Below, piece by piece: positions 1-44,900 of a DNA stretch of 64,000 nucleotides (position 1 is the first letter of the stretch; the number at the start of each line of letters is the position of its first letter). The DNA comes from Trichobilharzia szidati (Eukaryota > Platyhelminthes > Trematoda > Strigeidida > Schistosomatidae): contig OX235279.1 of assembly GCA_944472155.2 (NCBI GenBank), positions 149,628,199-149,692,198 on the forward strand, in the 5' to 3' direction. The notes under the pieces were generated by a model that was given only the letters and a program-made list of their open reading frames with translations, was not told the origin of the DNA and did not search any database. The position numbers and the translations under genes are program-made.

Positions 1-200
1 CTCTTGAGCACCTGATGAACTTTGAAGAGTTAGTTTGTAGCCCCCATATTCAATACTTGGTGGGATTGTGACTGCGTAATGCTGAAGAGTCCCAAACTAG
101 GATAAAACAGCTGTCCACTATTCCCTGGTTTTCAGCAGTTCTCTAACTGAAATCAATCCGTGATCTAACTTGAAACAAATCAAATCCCTTCAAACCAACT
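1..200 (+). repeat. truncated fold-back/hammerhead-like repeat
   Basis: Positions 82-109 read CTGAAGAGTCCCAAACTAGG then ATAAAAC, a decayed copy of the hammerhead-like core seen at 2239, 20263 and 25721. The flank GGTTTTCAGCAGTTCTCTAA and the end CTTCAAACCAA (188-198) match one arm of that family. The core has lost the GAAAC box. Confidence 0.6.
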
Positions 201-985
201 CGTCAAAGTTCACAATTTATTGTTCTTAAATTATATACATCAAGAAGTATAGGATTATAGGATCTTCGGTTTCAAATCTAAGCAATAATACTGGGAGAAG
301 CTGCATTCAGACATATCATTCTCTTCCCGGATACGTCGACATGACAAGAAGTAAAGGAAATTCAAATGAATCTAACACACTATGATGATTAAATCGTTTC
401 TAGTAGATAGAAGGATGTCTGTGAGCCATTTTAGCAACAGTACGGTATGGTGAACACATCATATCCAAGATTGGGTGCAGTGGTTCGGTCGCATTTGTAT
501 ACTTTCAAAGACCATATAAGCGAGGATTTACGGAATCCGACGATCATAGTTTTTAAAACATTTCAGAGCTAATTCACCCTCATTGAGGAGACACACACTA
601 TTGAGGGTGATGAGACTCCGGTAAAATGACTAGCAAGAGATCAGATGTCTATCAACTACGAGATCAATGAGTTGACTTCAAGACACACCACTTACTCTAC
701 TGAAAGACAGCTTTCAGAGCTCTTCGAAGTATAAGAAGGTAGTATTTTTAAGCAATACTGGTAAAGAATGAAAGGGAGTAGGAAAGGAGAACAAAAAAAA
801 TGGAAAAGGTTACAAATCGTAAAGATGCAGAGAGTGAGTTTTACTCCTTCCCCCAGCTTTTCGTTTTTTCTTACATTCTGAGTGTAGCATTGGGCTTAAA
901 ACTATAAGCTTTGAAATATCAGTACACGTAGTTGTCTTCTCATGGGGTCGAATTTCTAACTTCATATCCCCAACCTGCCCTTTAT
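201..985. other. unassigned intron DNA
   Basis: AT-rich sequence left of the first exon, within a WDFY3 intron. No coding frame or recognised element was seen. Confidence 0.5.
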
Positions 986-987
986 TC

Positions 988-1100
988 CGGGCTTATAACT
1001 GGCTAGGTGAGATTTAGAAGTGCGTCGTCGAGTAGGAATAGAACTCGGACCTATCTCTTGACCGGCAAGCATTTGACCATAGAACTACTGGCGCACCTTT
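988..1100 (-). repeat. tRNA-headed SINE fragment
   Basis: The minus strand reads like a tRNA-derived head: GGTGCGCCAGTAGTTCTATG, then GAGTTCTATTCCTACTCG resembling a B box. It ends next to a TA microsatellite (1109-1132). Confidence 0.45.
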
Positions 1101-1108
1101 TATGATGC

Positions 1109-1132
1109 ATATATATATATACATATATATAT
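1109..1132. repeat. (TA)n microsatellite
   Basis: Short AT dinucleotide tract with one interruption, close to the acceptor of the first WDFY3 exon. Confidence 0.9.
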
Positions 1133-1167
1133 TACCTAATTAGTTATTTTTCCATTTACATTTTTAG

Positions 1168-33147
<31,980 letters not shown>

Positions 33148-34795
33148 TAAAAATGCCATTGTAAAATTATTATTATTATTACTATTATTATTATTATTAA
33201 TTTTATGAGATATAATGTACATATATGCATATATATAAAATAAACATTTACAAAGAGAAATACAATTCCGGACGCTTTCGTAACTTTAAGTAAACTAACT
33301 GAATTAATCTCATGGCTTATTCTAATTGCTAGCATAATTCTTATATATTTATATTTATATATAGTCAGTGTTTGTCTTTTGTCCAGTTTTTTTTTAAAAT
33401 TACATAACTATGACTACTCTTCGTCTACTTCTTGTGCTATTGTCAACTTGTTTATTTCCAACTTTTTCATTCCGTCTTCAAATATATATATATGGTCTCT
33501 TGACATTCTCTCTTGAGTAGTCACTCAACCATCATATACTACATCATTTCACACAAGATTTATTCTACACAGTGATTTGAATTTAAAACCCATTTACTAT
33601 TAAATTGATGATCCTGTTGTCTGCTTCTCAGCCAAATCTCATTTCTTGCCTTCTTGCACTGCCTTTTCTATTGTTATTATTATTATTGTCCGGTCTAATC
33701 GAGCTTTGAACTCTGTGTGTGTGTGTGTGTGCGTATTTGTTTGTCGCTGTATAGAATCCTTATTGACTGCCACACATAGTACTATCTTATGGTATGTATA
33801 TTTTAACCTTAAAGTTGATTGTTTTTGTGTTCTATTTTCAGGAATATTATTATTGCATCATGCAGTCAGTGTATGTGTTTTGTTAGATTTTCTTCTTCTT
33901 TTTTTTCACTTTACTATTCTCTGCCACCTCTTCTCTCTTCTTGTTCCTGTTCGGGAGTGATCATATTTTTTTCTCTTTTGAGGGTTTATACTAAATACGT
34001 GTGGTTTATAATTTATCATTCGTCCAAACATCATCGACAACTTGAGAATACCTTTATTAACCAAAAAACAAACTCACGTGGGCTCACATGCATGCATACA
34101 GTTATGTCTTTTTTTTACTCGCTTCTTCTTTTGTACTTTGTACTTTTTGATTATTTTGCTGTGATAATGTACACATGGAAATTTGTGTTGTGTTCTCATT
34201 GGCATTAACTGCACATGCTCGTCTTCTTCCTCCGTGTGGACTTCTTCTTATTTTGTTGTTCTTCAAGTGTTGTATACACCAGTTGTTATTATTACTATTA
34301 TTATTATACATATACATGAATTCATTATTTACACTTATATCAGAGATAAACAAATTTTCGAATAAATTCTTTAAAAAAGAAACGAAAGCATTACTCATTT
34401 TCTCTGGTTATGCACTTTTTATTCTCTTGGGAAAAATTCCCATCCCAGCACTAATGAAAGACAAGACAAGTAGTTCGTCGAAAAGGTAGGTTCTTTTCGC
34501 CTAATTCATTTCCCACCCACCCCTTTAGCTGTACAATCGTATTCATACACAATCTCCTTTTCATGGGAGAGGGTAGTTGCAAAAGTGATGAGTTTTCGCA
34601 AACATAGTTAGAGGTAGAGGTCAGTGTATAAGAGGAGTTGAATTAGTGTATTAGAGTTACCTAATAAGATGAATAATTTAATGAATGAGTTGTAGTCTCA
34701 GGATGAACATAGAAAGATGGAAAATACGATATTACGTAAACGTTCTAAAGAAATACAAGAGTTTTAAAAGGAGTTAGAAAAGCAAACAAGCAAAA
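33148..34795. other. WDFY3 3' flank, T-rich unassigned DNA
   Basis: Contains ATT runs (33165-33199), a GT tract (33715-33731) and a T-rich stretch (33880-34300) whose open frames are compositional. Part may be WDFY3 3' UTR. No other gene supported. Confidence 0.5.
33238..33243 (+). promoter_or_regulatory. candidate WDFY3 polyadenylation signal
   Basis: An AATAAA hexamer about 90 nt after the WDFY3 stop codon. This AT-rich DNA contains many such hexamers by chance, so only its position favours it. Confidence 0.4.
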
Positions 34796-34809
34796 ATCAA
34801 GACAGTAGA

Positions 34810-35138
34810 AACTAACAAATTTGTTACCATGATAGTAGAAGTGGTTGAATAATTTTCTTTAGTATGCAGAGCTCATGTTTCTCCAGCTTAATGACTACAG
34901 CTTCAACAATGCAAAGAAAGCGTATTGGCTTTAGCAGGTTGTTCTTCACTTTGTTGATTACTTTGAGAAAGGCATTTGTTGAGATGGAATGCCCAGTGTT
35001 GTCTAGGTGTTCGATTATTGCACTTCTTATAGGGGCACACCTACCTTTCTGCAACCACGCGGGATAGTGTTCTTGAACCCATTTAAACAGGATTCATGTC
35101 GAGCGACCAATTTACCTAACTCTACAGCAACAGATGAA

Positions 35139-35183
<45 letters not shown>

Positions 35184-35600
35184 ATATGTGAGATCTTGTC
35201 CTTTGGACTTCCGTAAACCAATGGCTTACCGGGAAACACTACTCTTAGCGTTGCTGCAAAGAAATTTCTTCTCAAGAAGAAGTTAACATTCTTCTCTTAA
35301 GAATATCATTGAGTAAATCATCTTTGAAGTCATCGTTCATGTAAAGTTCCTTTTCTGGCATGGATAACGTCACTTGTCTTTGAATCTTCGGTGTGATGTT
35401 CTTGTCAATAAATCTTGGTGAATATTCGTTTTGCATGAAGAATGCTTTCAAAAAGTCTGATTCTTCCTTCAGAGCATCATGTTTGCAGATGCGTTGGACG
35501 TGAGTAGCAAGAGATACAATTGTGTTCCGCGTACGTCCAATTAGTATCCAGTTGTGGAAACTTCTCAGTTTGTCCTTCCATGTGAATTTCATATGGATGG
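34810..35600 (-). mobile_element. Penelope-like element fragment with TA tract inside
   Basis: On the minus strand: RT thumb (FLKAFFMQNEYSPRFIDKNI, 35385-35465), a linker with TLRVVFPGKPLVYGSPKDKI, then a TA tract. Next come LVARHESCLNGFKNT and the GIY-YIG helix region RSAIIEHLDNTGHSISTNAF, FLCIVEAVVIKLEKHELCIL. The YIG core itself seems lost. A different lineage from the 27460 copy. Confidence 0.7.
35142..35180. repeat. (TA)n microsatellite inside PLE remnant
   Basis: A TA tract that keeps the antisense frame open as Tyr-Ile repeats between the linker and the nuclease remnant. Confidence 0.95.
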
Positions 35601-36425
35601 ACCTTCTTTTTCATTCTCACATTATCCTATCTCAATATGTTGGAGATATAAACAAGAAATGTCCACCTGCATGGTTCATTGGTCTGGGTGTTCAACTCCC
35701 TATCAATGAGTGGGTCAACTATTTGAACCTCAGATCCGCATACTGAGGTTTGGCCAATTTAGATAGTATCAGTAGTCCTTACACAATAAGTGTGGCTCAT
35801 TGTCAACTGCCTGGAAATGGAAGTAGGCGTTGAATAATAGTTTACTCTTTCTACATAGTCAAAAAGAAAGACACTTTATAGGGAAGGATATTAGGGAATT
35901 TATCCAATGGACAAGTTTGTTAATGTGAATGAATTATATCCAAAATAGTGGTAATGTCTGTTTCATTGTGCTGTTTATATATATTATGGTGCTGAATTAT
36001 ATCTCGGTATTATTCATTATAAGGATAGGAAGTCTTAAAAGCCAAGAAAAAAAGGGAATACTGTATTCCTTCATTATTTAACAACATATTTAGTCGTTTG
36101 AGAGTAAAGAAGAAATTTTTGTGTACTTCCAGTTGAACATCAATTTTTGAAAATGCAAAAGAATAGATATTGTATTCAGCGAAATCCTTTTATTGCAAAT
36201 TATGCAGCTCAAGGTGAAATTTCACGGTTCCGTTTGGAAATCAAAAATTATTCATATGACAACAGTATGTGATTTATGCGACGCCGTACATAATAAATAA
36301 TCAAGAAAGCACGCAAAATAACCAGATGGCATACACTACTGATTACTGAGAGTAGCTGAAGTTCACTAACATAAACCAGTAGTACGTGCTAGTCAGTGCA
36401 TAGTGAATGAAACATCGAGTGGGTG
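35601..36425. other. unassigned intergenic DNA
   Basis: No recognised coding or repeat family. Confidence 0.4.
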
Positions 36426-36429
36426 TTCC

Positions 36430-39400
36430 ACTCGTTTTAGTCTGAGCTCAATAAAAGTCTCGTTGCGGATAAGCTCGACTGAGATTGACAGTTAAAATGA
36501 CCCGAATTACCACACCATTTGATGACACCAGTTGCTGCTGCTGCTGCTGGATTCAACATAGAACTTGGCACCGAAGTGCAGCAGTTCGAGTTGCCACGTT
36601 CCAAATAGCACACAAAGATAGACAAGAAGATGAGTGAAGAGAATCAATAGAGTTTTGACAGAATGAGTAATAGTAGAAAGGAATATGAAAGATTACAGAC
36701 ACTGAATACATCTGCGTAAGCCATTGACAACGATTTTGAGCCATGTCACCTATTGTTTCCAGCCATTGATTCTTAGAGTCCCGAGGGCCCCAACCCGGAA
36801 GTCTGCATCTCCCTACCTGACTCAGTTTAACTGTCAAGGATTTCATGGATTGATGTCATGTTTTTGTTTGGCCACCACTTACTCTTTTCCAACCTGCACC
36901 TACATCAGCTAGTAATGCCCATCGGGAGGGGGAGGCGATGGTTAGGCATGCGCAGAACGTGACCTAGCCATCTCAATCTATGTAACTTTATAGCCTCGTT
37001 GATTGATTTTCCCTCTTTACCCAACGCTCTATGCCTAACGTCAACATTACTTACTTTATTATGCCACCTAACGTGAGAAAGAGATCGTAGACATCTATGA
37101 TCAAAAACAGACAACCTTTTCATGTCTTCATCTCGTATTGGCCATGTTTCAGAGCCATAAAGAAGGACGGAGCGAACTGCTGAGCAGTACACACGTCCCT
37201 TGGTTGACAGCCGGATGTCACGCCTACGCTAGAGACGGTGTAAGTTAGCGAAAGCAGCCCAAGCTTTTTGGATCCGTGCTGTGATTTCGTCACCAATCAA
37301 TCCGTTGGTGCTGATACAACTTCCCAAATAGGTGAAGTGGTCAACATGTTCTATCACTTCACTCCCTATCACTAAGCTAGGAGTTGACGTAGTCCAGTCC
37401 TGTAGCAGCATCTTACATTTCACAGGGGCGAATCGCATGCCAAACATACGAAGATTGCTGCTCAAGGTGTTCAGAAGACTGCATTTTGTCAGCATCCTCC
37501 CCTCACAGGACTATGTCATCTGCATATTCTAAGTCCATAAGACTATTCCCTGGTAAGAAGTCGATTCCTAAGTCGTTAAGTTCAGTTAAGGATACTTCCA
37601 TTAGCATATCTATGATGAAGTTAAACAGAAATGGGGAAAGTGGACATCCTTGACGGACACCACTGGTTGTTATCAATTCAGATGGTAATTCCCCATAAGC
37701 CTTTACACCGCTACATGAGTTTGAATAGAGTGCCTTGATTAGTGCAATGTACTCCCTTCACAGGCAAACATTGCCATAGTACCTTCCGATCCACGGAGTC
37801 GAAGGCCGCCTTCAGGTCGAGAAATATGGCAATTGTTGGACGCCGAAAAGTGTCCATGTTCTAGGATCTGTTGGAGAGTGAAGATATGATCTATGCACCC
37901 TCTACCTAGTCTAAAGCCTGCTTGATTTTCTTCCGTTTATTCCTCCCGAGTTCGGCTTAGTCTGTGCATGATTACTGAGCCTAGGATTTTAGAGACTATG
38001 TTCGTTAGGCTGATTCCTCTATGATTATCACATGAGGACTTATCTCCCTTCTTGAATATTGGTATAACAAGTGACTTACCCCAATCTGATGGAACCGTCT
38101 CTGATTCCCAGACGTTACCTAGTACCTTAGTTAAACTATATACTAGCATGTCACCCCCATGTTTAAACACCTCCGGAATAATTCCGTCGGGTCCTGCCGC
38201 TTTGCCTCGTTTCATATTACAGATAGCTTTTGTGACCTCATTTACAGACGGCGGGCCAGTGTCTATATCCCATTCGGGTGTGTGCTGGATGGTGGGGAGG
38301 CTCAGTGTGGCTGTAGGCACGTTAAATTTTTCCTCAAAGTGTTCTTTCCAGCGTTCAAGACGTCTATCCTGAGAGCTAATTAAGGAGCCATTTTTCTCAC
38401 AAATAGTCTCACTTATGATTTGCCTTCTCCCACCCGTTTCCCTGATGAGTCTAAAGAGTTGCCTAGTGTTGCCTATCGCAGATGCTTTTTCCATCTCTTT
38501 CGCCTTTGTCAACCACCACTGTGTCACGGTCCTTGCGGAGACTTTTCGTAAGTTTCCTCTTGTGCAGCTTTCGCTCCTCATTGAATTCGGAGCTCGCCGG
38601 AATAAGTCTTCTAGCATCTATCAGTTCGGATGAGGCAGTCAAAATCCAATGGTTTTTACTCACCTTTGGATTTACCTTATTCACAGCTTTTACAGCTGTA
38701 TCTATGGCTGATTGAATATTCTTCCAGGCTTCTTCAGGGTGAGCGCAGCTGTCAAACTCAGATATGTGTTTAGCTAGTTCTTCCTCAAATAGGAACTTAG
38801 TTTCCTGATCGAGCTGGGGACGTGATGGGTTTACCGCCAGCTGTTTCCTACGTCCGTTCAGTCGTAAGCACACACGAGCGCGGACCAGTGCGTGATCGGT
38901 ATCTACACACGTGTTCCAGAAGGAGCGACAATCTCCTACCGACCCACGCCAACGATAGCTTATTGCTATGTGGTCTATTTGTGTCCAGCGTTGATTTGAT
39001 GATGGGGGTCGCCAGGTCAAACAGTGTCTCTCCTTGTGTCTGAAGTTAGTGCTTACAAGAAGCAAATTATTATCTGAACAGAACTGTAGGACACGGTCAC
39101 CGTTGTCGGTTTGTTGGCACGGAACTCCATAGGTGCCACCGACATCCTTCTCAGATTGACACAATTTCCCTACTTGAGCATTAAAGATACCAGCTAGAAC
39201 GACTATATATCACAGCAAACTAGACAGCTTTTGGTAGAACTCATCCTTCGTTTCGTCTGAACTGCAGTCAGTGGGGGCGTAGGCGGAGATTACGAAAAGG
39301 CATCGGCGAGTAGTGCAGTCCTTTCTCCTTTTTACTGATCCGTTCAGACGGACAGCACACATTCGGCTATCTACCGGGATCCAGTCAAGTAATTTATTTT

Positions 39401-40330
39401 CTGCCCTAGTACTCAAAGCTATCCCAACACCAGCTAATCCTCGTGAGCTAGCTGTGGCATCTCCTGACACCCTCAAGGTGAATTTCGCAGATTCATTCTG
39501 TTGGCCAGGTGGGGTTAGGTGAATAACCACACTTGGGTCTTGTATGCGTGTTTCTGAAACACAACATACATCAATGGCTCGGGATTCCAGAGTCTTGGCT
39601 GGTGATGCTTGTTGTCTTATTTGGCTAAGTATCCTAACATTAAATGCTCCTAAATGAAATTGGTGGCTTGGCTTTAGGAGACTATTGGCAGTGGCTTTTT
39701 GGCTTCCGTCGTTTTTAGTGGACACAGAGTCAAGAGGAAGGGAAGAGCCATCAAGTAGAGGAGTTGCATTGGTAGAAGGAAGGCAAGATAATAGAGATGA
39801 AGATGGATACAAAGATGAGTGAGGATTAGAGAGGTTTCGCGTGCATTTCGGATTGTGAGGGCGATTGTCACTTCCCGGATGCCCACACCGTGGAAGTTGG
39901 TCGCGTGACCGCAGAGCCCAAGGGACAACTGCTTGAGGCCGGTCACACGCGGCGTGTTTTTGTTTATTCTTTTTTATTTGGTGTGTCTCAGTAGCATATT
40001 TATCACTTCTGCCCTGTGACACGGCAGCAGGAAGCGCGGTCGTTGTTAATCCGGGCCCCGACCGATTCGGCATGATATTTTGTGATTTTGTTTGAGTCAT
40101 GGCATTGGATTGGGTAACTGCTTTTTGTCTAACCGCTATCCAAACAACCTTTCTGGTATGGTAGGACCTCAAGCGACATAAGTCTCAGCCAGTATAGCTT
40201 GTTGGGTCATTGTGGTGTTCAAGCCCGACCACCACTTCAAGGTAGCAGCTTTCGGTCGGATGACACCAGTGGTCGCCAGCTACTCGTATCTAACTCCAGT
40301 ATACACTGTCTAGCTATTTATATCGTATGA
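36430..40330 (-). mobile_element. RTE-clade non-LTR retrotransposon A, near full length, decayed
   Basis: Reading right to left: 5' UTR (40330-40175), endonuclease (40172-38463, frames broken), reverse transcriptase (38617-37229), ORF end (37192-36905) and 3' UTR to about 36430. Motifs: FHLGAFNVRIL, VCCVSETRIQD and VISAYAPT of the AP endonuclease; AAGPDGIIPE, LVIPIFKKGD, NHRGISL and YADD of the RT; LRWLGHVLRMP near the end. Schistosome SR2/SR3/Perere-3-type elements have this layout. Several frameshifts and stops make it inactive. The copy at 53950-57830 shares the whole arrangement. Confidence 0.85.
36905..40172 (-). pseudogene. RTE-A ORF2 (endonuclease-reverse transcriptase), broken
   Basis: Open pieces at 40172-39210 and 39164-38463 (endonuclease and linker), 38617-37937 (RT fingers/palm), 37495-37229 (after YADD) and 37192-36905 (C-terminus). 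The catalytic YADD lies at about 37525-37536, near a stop. A complete copy would nick DNA and reverse transcribe its own mRNA at the target; this one cannot because of at least four disruptions. Confidence 0.82.
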
Positions 40331-41885
40331 AGGTAGATTCTTCTTCAAGACATACAGTCTATTCATGGAAAGGACGAAGACATAAAACATTTACGGTCTA
40401 TTTGTGAAGCTTTATGAATGCAGTAGTAATAAAAGACTTCAGTAAGCTTGAGTAAGTTCCGTTCATAGTTGAAGTAAGGTAAAATGATAAGTAAAGGAGA
40501 AGGAAAGACTAAAACATTACTTAAAGTTTCTAACCAAGGTATTTTAAGGCTAATTATTGGGTCTTTTCCTCCTTTATGAAAATAAATCTTAAATCTTTTT
40601 TTAATAAAGTTGGCTTCTGTAAACGTGAGTAGAATCGAAAGTAGACGCCATATCTCACGTCAAGAAAATCATAAGCGGTTGATGCTATACTCTTGTCTTT
40701 GAAGCATAGGCCTCTTGTTTGCGTGTAGTTTGACGGATACATTTACCTGGTTAAATGCAATCTGGCATAAAATGTTGCAAAATATTTTTATCTCAGAATG
40801 AGGATGCAAACTGTCAGATACTCTGCGACTTCTGATATTTAACCGTGGGCGTTTCATCCTCAGGCTTGATGACTTATTCAGCACCAAACTTAGTGAATTG
40901 GGATGCATAATTAACAATGGTGTTTTATTCATTCATTATATGCAGTGAATGTTATTCGATAATTCATTAAGATCATTTTGTTTACTTAGGAAAATGGAAA
41001 GGGACTCCGATGTTGAGATAAGAATGGCAATAGTCAGCTTGTGTTTCCCTCATTTTGTCGTGTCACTATTCACCTACTTTCTTGACATATGACTCGGTTA
41101 ACCACACTTGTCACGGATTCTCAATAAGATTTCATGCGATCGATTTAGAAGCTGGTTAGTAATGACAGTTGTTCAGTTGAAAGTTTAGTTAGGAACTGCC
41201 CGGCTTCAAAACAGTTCCCATCACCAGTTAGATAAGCGGAAGAAACAGGCAATCGAGTTTCAAACCAGTGAATGACCAAATTATACTCTTAACTGGTATT
41301 TCACTTGATCTGTTTGAGTTATCCTCGTAACCAAATTTCCAACTGTCCTTGGGCAGTTAACACCAAGCTTGTGGGCCGTACGCGTTCACGACTTATGTTT
41401 CCAAAGAACCACTTTCTTCTCTCCTCTTCGATGTTACAAATTGCCACTTTGGAGTACGCTTCCTGGATGACACGGCGCAGTGGCTAGCATCATCCCAGCC
41501 ACAGCTGTGAAGCATCTGTGGCCAACATTCATACGTGCCCCCAACAGTTTGCCCATCCCAACATACAGTCTAAGATTCCTCGACCTCCAAACCTGACTTC
41601 GTCATACTTAACCAGGGTTTCATTTTAGCCTGGCTGATGTGTTCATGAATATGATAGCTGTGGATGTTTTCCATCACTTTCAGTTGCTGGTAAGTGCTGG
41701 AAAGAATAAGTTGTGTTATGCGTAGCTGCAAAATAACTCAACAGTCTATCAGTCAGGATTCAGGTTGTACATACACTGAATATTTATGGCCGAATAAACA
41801 ACCAGTCAGATTTCATCACATTGATAGAAGCCTACTACTTGTCCCGTAATTAGTATCCGTTATACCTTTTTGTATTATTATTACT
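40331..41885. other. unassigned intergenic DNA
   Basis: An open frame at 41305-41487 has no similarity I recognise. 41340-41620 is richer in C/G than its surroundings. No element can be named. Confidence 0.35.
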
Positions 41886-41889
41886 ATGT

Positions 41890-42055
41890 ATTTATTAACT
41901 CTGAGCCTCGCCAAGTCAACTAGCTTGCCAGTCTTCTAGCCGGTCCCAAGCCCGGGTAAAGAAGGAAAGTTTGGCGTGGGGCCAGCAACCCCACACCACT
42001 AAACCTATCAAACCGCTAGAGAAACTTCAACGCACAGAAAATATATTAAAAATAC
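41890..42055 (+). repeat. SINE fragment adjoining RTE-B
   Basis: AGCCTCGCCAAGTCAACTAG, GGCGTGGGGCCAGCAACCCC and CGCTAGAGAAACTTCAACGC match the SINE body at 32830-32920. The tail is missing. Confidence 0.5.
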
Positions 42056-44588
42056 AAAAACTTCATATAAAATCTTATTCCTCGCTCGAATCGGACAGGC
42101 GAAATGATGTGGGCTGGTGAAAGCCTCCGGGAAACCAGTCAGCCGATGTGTCCTCTCTCAATGAAGCAAGAATAAGAATGGAGACGGGGAATGTCCGTAC
42201 AATGTACGAGACTGGGAAGGCCGCCCAGGTAACCAAAGAAATGTGAAGATATGGCATAGAAGCGCTGGATATCTGCAAGAGTAGATGGAGTGGATGTGGG
42301 CTATCAAAATTGTCAACTGATGAGCGAATAATCTAATCCAGTCACCCAGACGGCAACCACGAGCACACTGAGTGAATGAGTGGCTATCATGATGTCACCA
42401 GTGGTAGCCGAAGCCCTAATGCAGTGAGAACCAACTTCATCCTGCAGGATCAATACAGCAAGATTCAACTCAAAAGGAAGGAAGGAAGGAAGGAAGGTCA
42501 CAATTATTCAGTGCTAAGCACAATGCTACAAACAACGCGGAACAAGAGAAGGAAGGTTTTTACAGACAACTACAAACGGTAATGGACAGCTTCCCAAACA
42601 CTGACATCAAAATCCTCATGGGTGATATGAATGTCAACCGAACTGGGAGCAGATAATACAGAAAGGAAGAGAACTCATCATGGGTCGAGAGGCTCTCACT
42701 CAGTAAAGTGAGTGAGAACGGAGAATTGTTCACAGACTTCTGCACTTTCAATAATTTGGTGATTGGAGGCAGCGTGTACAAGCACAAGACAAAATGCACT
42801 TCGCCTGACGGACATACCACAAACCAGACAGATTTCATCCCAATATTGCTCAGGGAAGTGGAGACGCAACTTGTTGGATACAAAGTAGAGAATATGAGAA
42901 GATCTGGGCTCAGACCATCATCTAGTTAAAGTAACCTTCAAGGTGGAGCTGAAATCCTTCAGAATACCTGGAGACAGACCACTGTAAGTCAAGTTCAATA
43001 TTCTGAAACTGAAAGACAAAACTGCAACGGATGCCTTCACATTAGATCAAATCAGATCAAAGTTTTTTTTATTATAGCTTGATTCCACACAGTACTTTTA
43101 GTACACGTATGAAATTTTCAGCATGTGATATCGGTAGCCCAAATTTTGCAGACCGACCATTGATATCGGGTGTTTGTCGGCAGGGAATCGAACCCCGGAC
43201 CATATGCATGATCGGCGAGAATCCTAACCGCTGTGCCACCGACTCACATGGCATCACTGAGAAAACTTATGTGGAGGAACATTAGAACTCTCTGAAGGCG
43301 ATGTTTAAGGAAACGTATACAACCGTTATAGGAAGAAAGAAGAGACATGACAAGGAATGGCTCTCAACGGATACTTGAAAGCTAAGAGAAGTCAGGAAAG
43401 GAGGATGGTAAAAGAGAACATGACTCAATGCAAAGATGGGCAACAGAAAGAGAAGCTGAGTTCACAACAATGTACACTGCACTGAATAAGGAAAGGAGTG
43501 AAGAGTGCTACGAAAGACAAAAGACATTTCTACGACACATCTTCTGGTAACTGAAGCAGAACAGGCGGGTGGCAGGTAAAAGAGACCTCAAAACAGTATA
43601 TCAAATAACCACGCCTCTTTCCGGGAAGACATCAACCCAGATGATGAAATCAATAAAAGACGTTCAAGAGAACCTAATTACCAAGGAGGAGAAACAAATT
43701 AAACAATGGTCTGTTCACTTTAAAGGACTCTTAAGTCGCCCATCACCTGCAAATAGTCCAGAAATACTACCCCCCCCCCCCAACAGCACTCACAGAACTG
43801 CCTGTCAGTGGACAACAATCCTCCTACGAAAGCAGAAGTTCTGAATGCAATCAAGCTACTGAACATTGTACGGGAAAGCAGAAGGACCAGACGGAATTTC
43901 CCCAACCTGAAGCACTAGAAACGGGCCCAGAGACTGCAGCAGATGTTCTCACGCCATTATTACAAACAGTTTAGAAGGAAGCAGAGGTGCTTACCGACTG
44001 GAAGAAAGGCTGGCTACCTTGTCAATTTGCCAAAGAAGGGCAGCTTAGGCCTTTGCAAGAACTGGTGTGGAATCATGCTCTTGTCCACACCAAGTAAAAT
44101 ACTAAGTCGCATCATCCTGGATAGAATAAAGGATGCACTGTATACAGAACTCCTCCTGCAGGAACAAGCTGGCTATATTCAGGAAAGGCAAATCATGTGC
44201 TGACCAAATTGCAGCTCTACGCATCATCACCGAACGCAGTCTAGAATAGAATAGCAGTCAAACCTCTAACTCAACTTCATCGACTTTGAAAAGGCGTTTG
44301 ACAGATAGTGAGAAGTAATTTGGAAACTACTTCAACACTACAGCAGTGAGTGCCCAAGTCTTTATCAACTTCATTCAACAGCTGGCTGGCTGTATGACAA
44401 CGCCACATGTCAGGCGATCCACAACGGGAAACTCAGCGAGGCGTTCGAAGGGAATACAGGATTAAAACAAGGATGCTCATTATCACCAATAATATTTCTA
44501 ATTGTGGTGGACTGAATATATGCGTCAGAATGTGCCTGTGAATGAGAAGACAGGAATATGTTGGACGGATAAAAAGGTCTGGATCTCG
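42056..44588 (+). mobile_element. RTE-clade retrotransposon B, 5' half (interrupted)
   Basis: Decayed frames carry the endonuclease (ETGNVRTMYETGKAAQVTKE at about 42180; MGDMNVNRTGS at 42620) and the reverse transcriptase (AEGPDGIS; FIQQLAGCMTT; decayed LKQGC at about 44463). It breaks off at GLDLADG (44580), just where the catalytic YADD-type loop would be. A SINE interrupts it at 43062-43255 and the CR1 element at 44590-48735. It resumes at about 48740. This is the family often labelled craniofacial development protein 2-like in flatworm annotation. Confidence 0.82.
43062..43255 (-). mobile_element. tRNA-headed SINE, second family (minus), inside RTE-B
   Basis: The minus strand starts GTCGGTGGCACAGCGGTTAG (a tRNA-like A box region) and has B box GGTTCGATTCC (43188-43198). 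The body contains GATATCAATGG, CTGAAAATTTC, GTGTGGAATCAAGC, ending in an A-rich tail. The same family is at 60305-60478. It splits the RTE-B coding between the endonuclease and the linker. Confidence 0.75.
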
Positions 44589-44900
44589 CAGATGGTATAT
44601 TTTTAATACAATTTACAGTTTACAATTTATTTCGGATAGTAGGCTATATGCCTGTGTTAATCCTTTCGATTTGTCGCCTTGAATGAATCAACGGATGGCA
44701 CTGGTACGACGTGTTCCAGTAGGGAGTTCCAATGGTTCACAATTCGATGCGAAAAACGGATCTCCAAACGCAGACGATTCGACCGTGGTTTTTGAACCTT
44801 GAGGTGATGTCCTCGCAATTGGTTGGTGCTAGAAGGAAGAAATAAATTAGATAAATTAGCTCCAAAATCATTTCTTAGGATACGGTATGCTAGTATTAGG

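Noticed and set aside
33646..34490. Several overlapping open frames of 100-130 codons right of WDFY3
   Set aside because: They are T-rich with Phe/Leu/Ser bias, overlap one another in different frames and show no domain. Best explained by base composition.
36720..36900. Candidate short plus-strand gene
   Set aside because: The sequence is the 3' end of RTE-A, found in at least four other places in the window.
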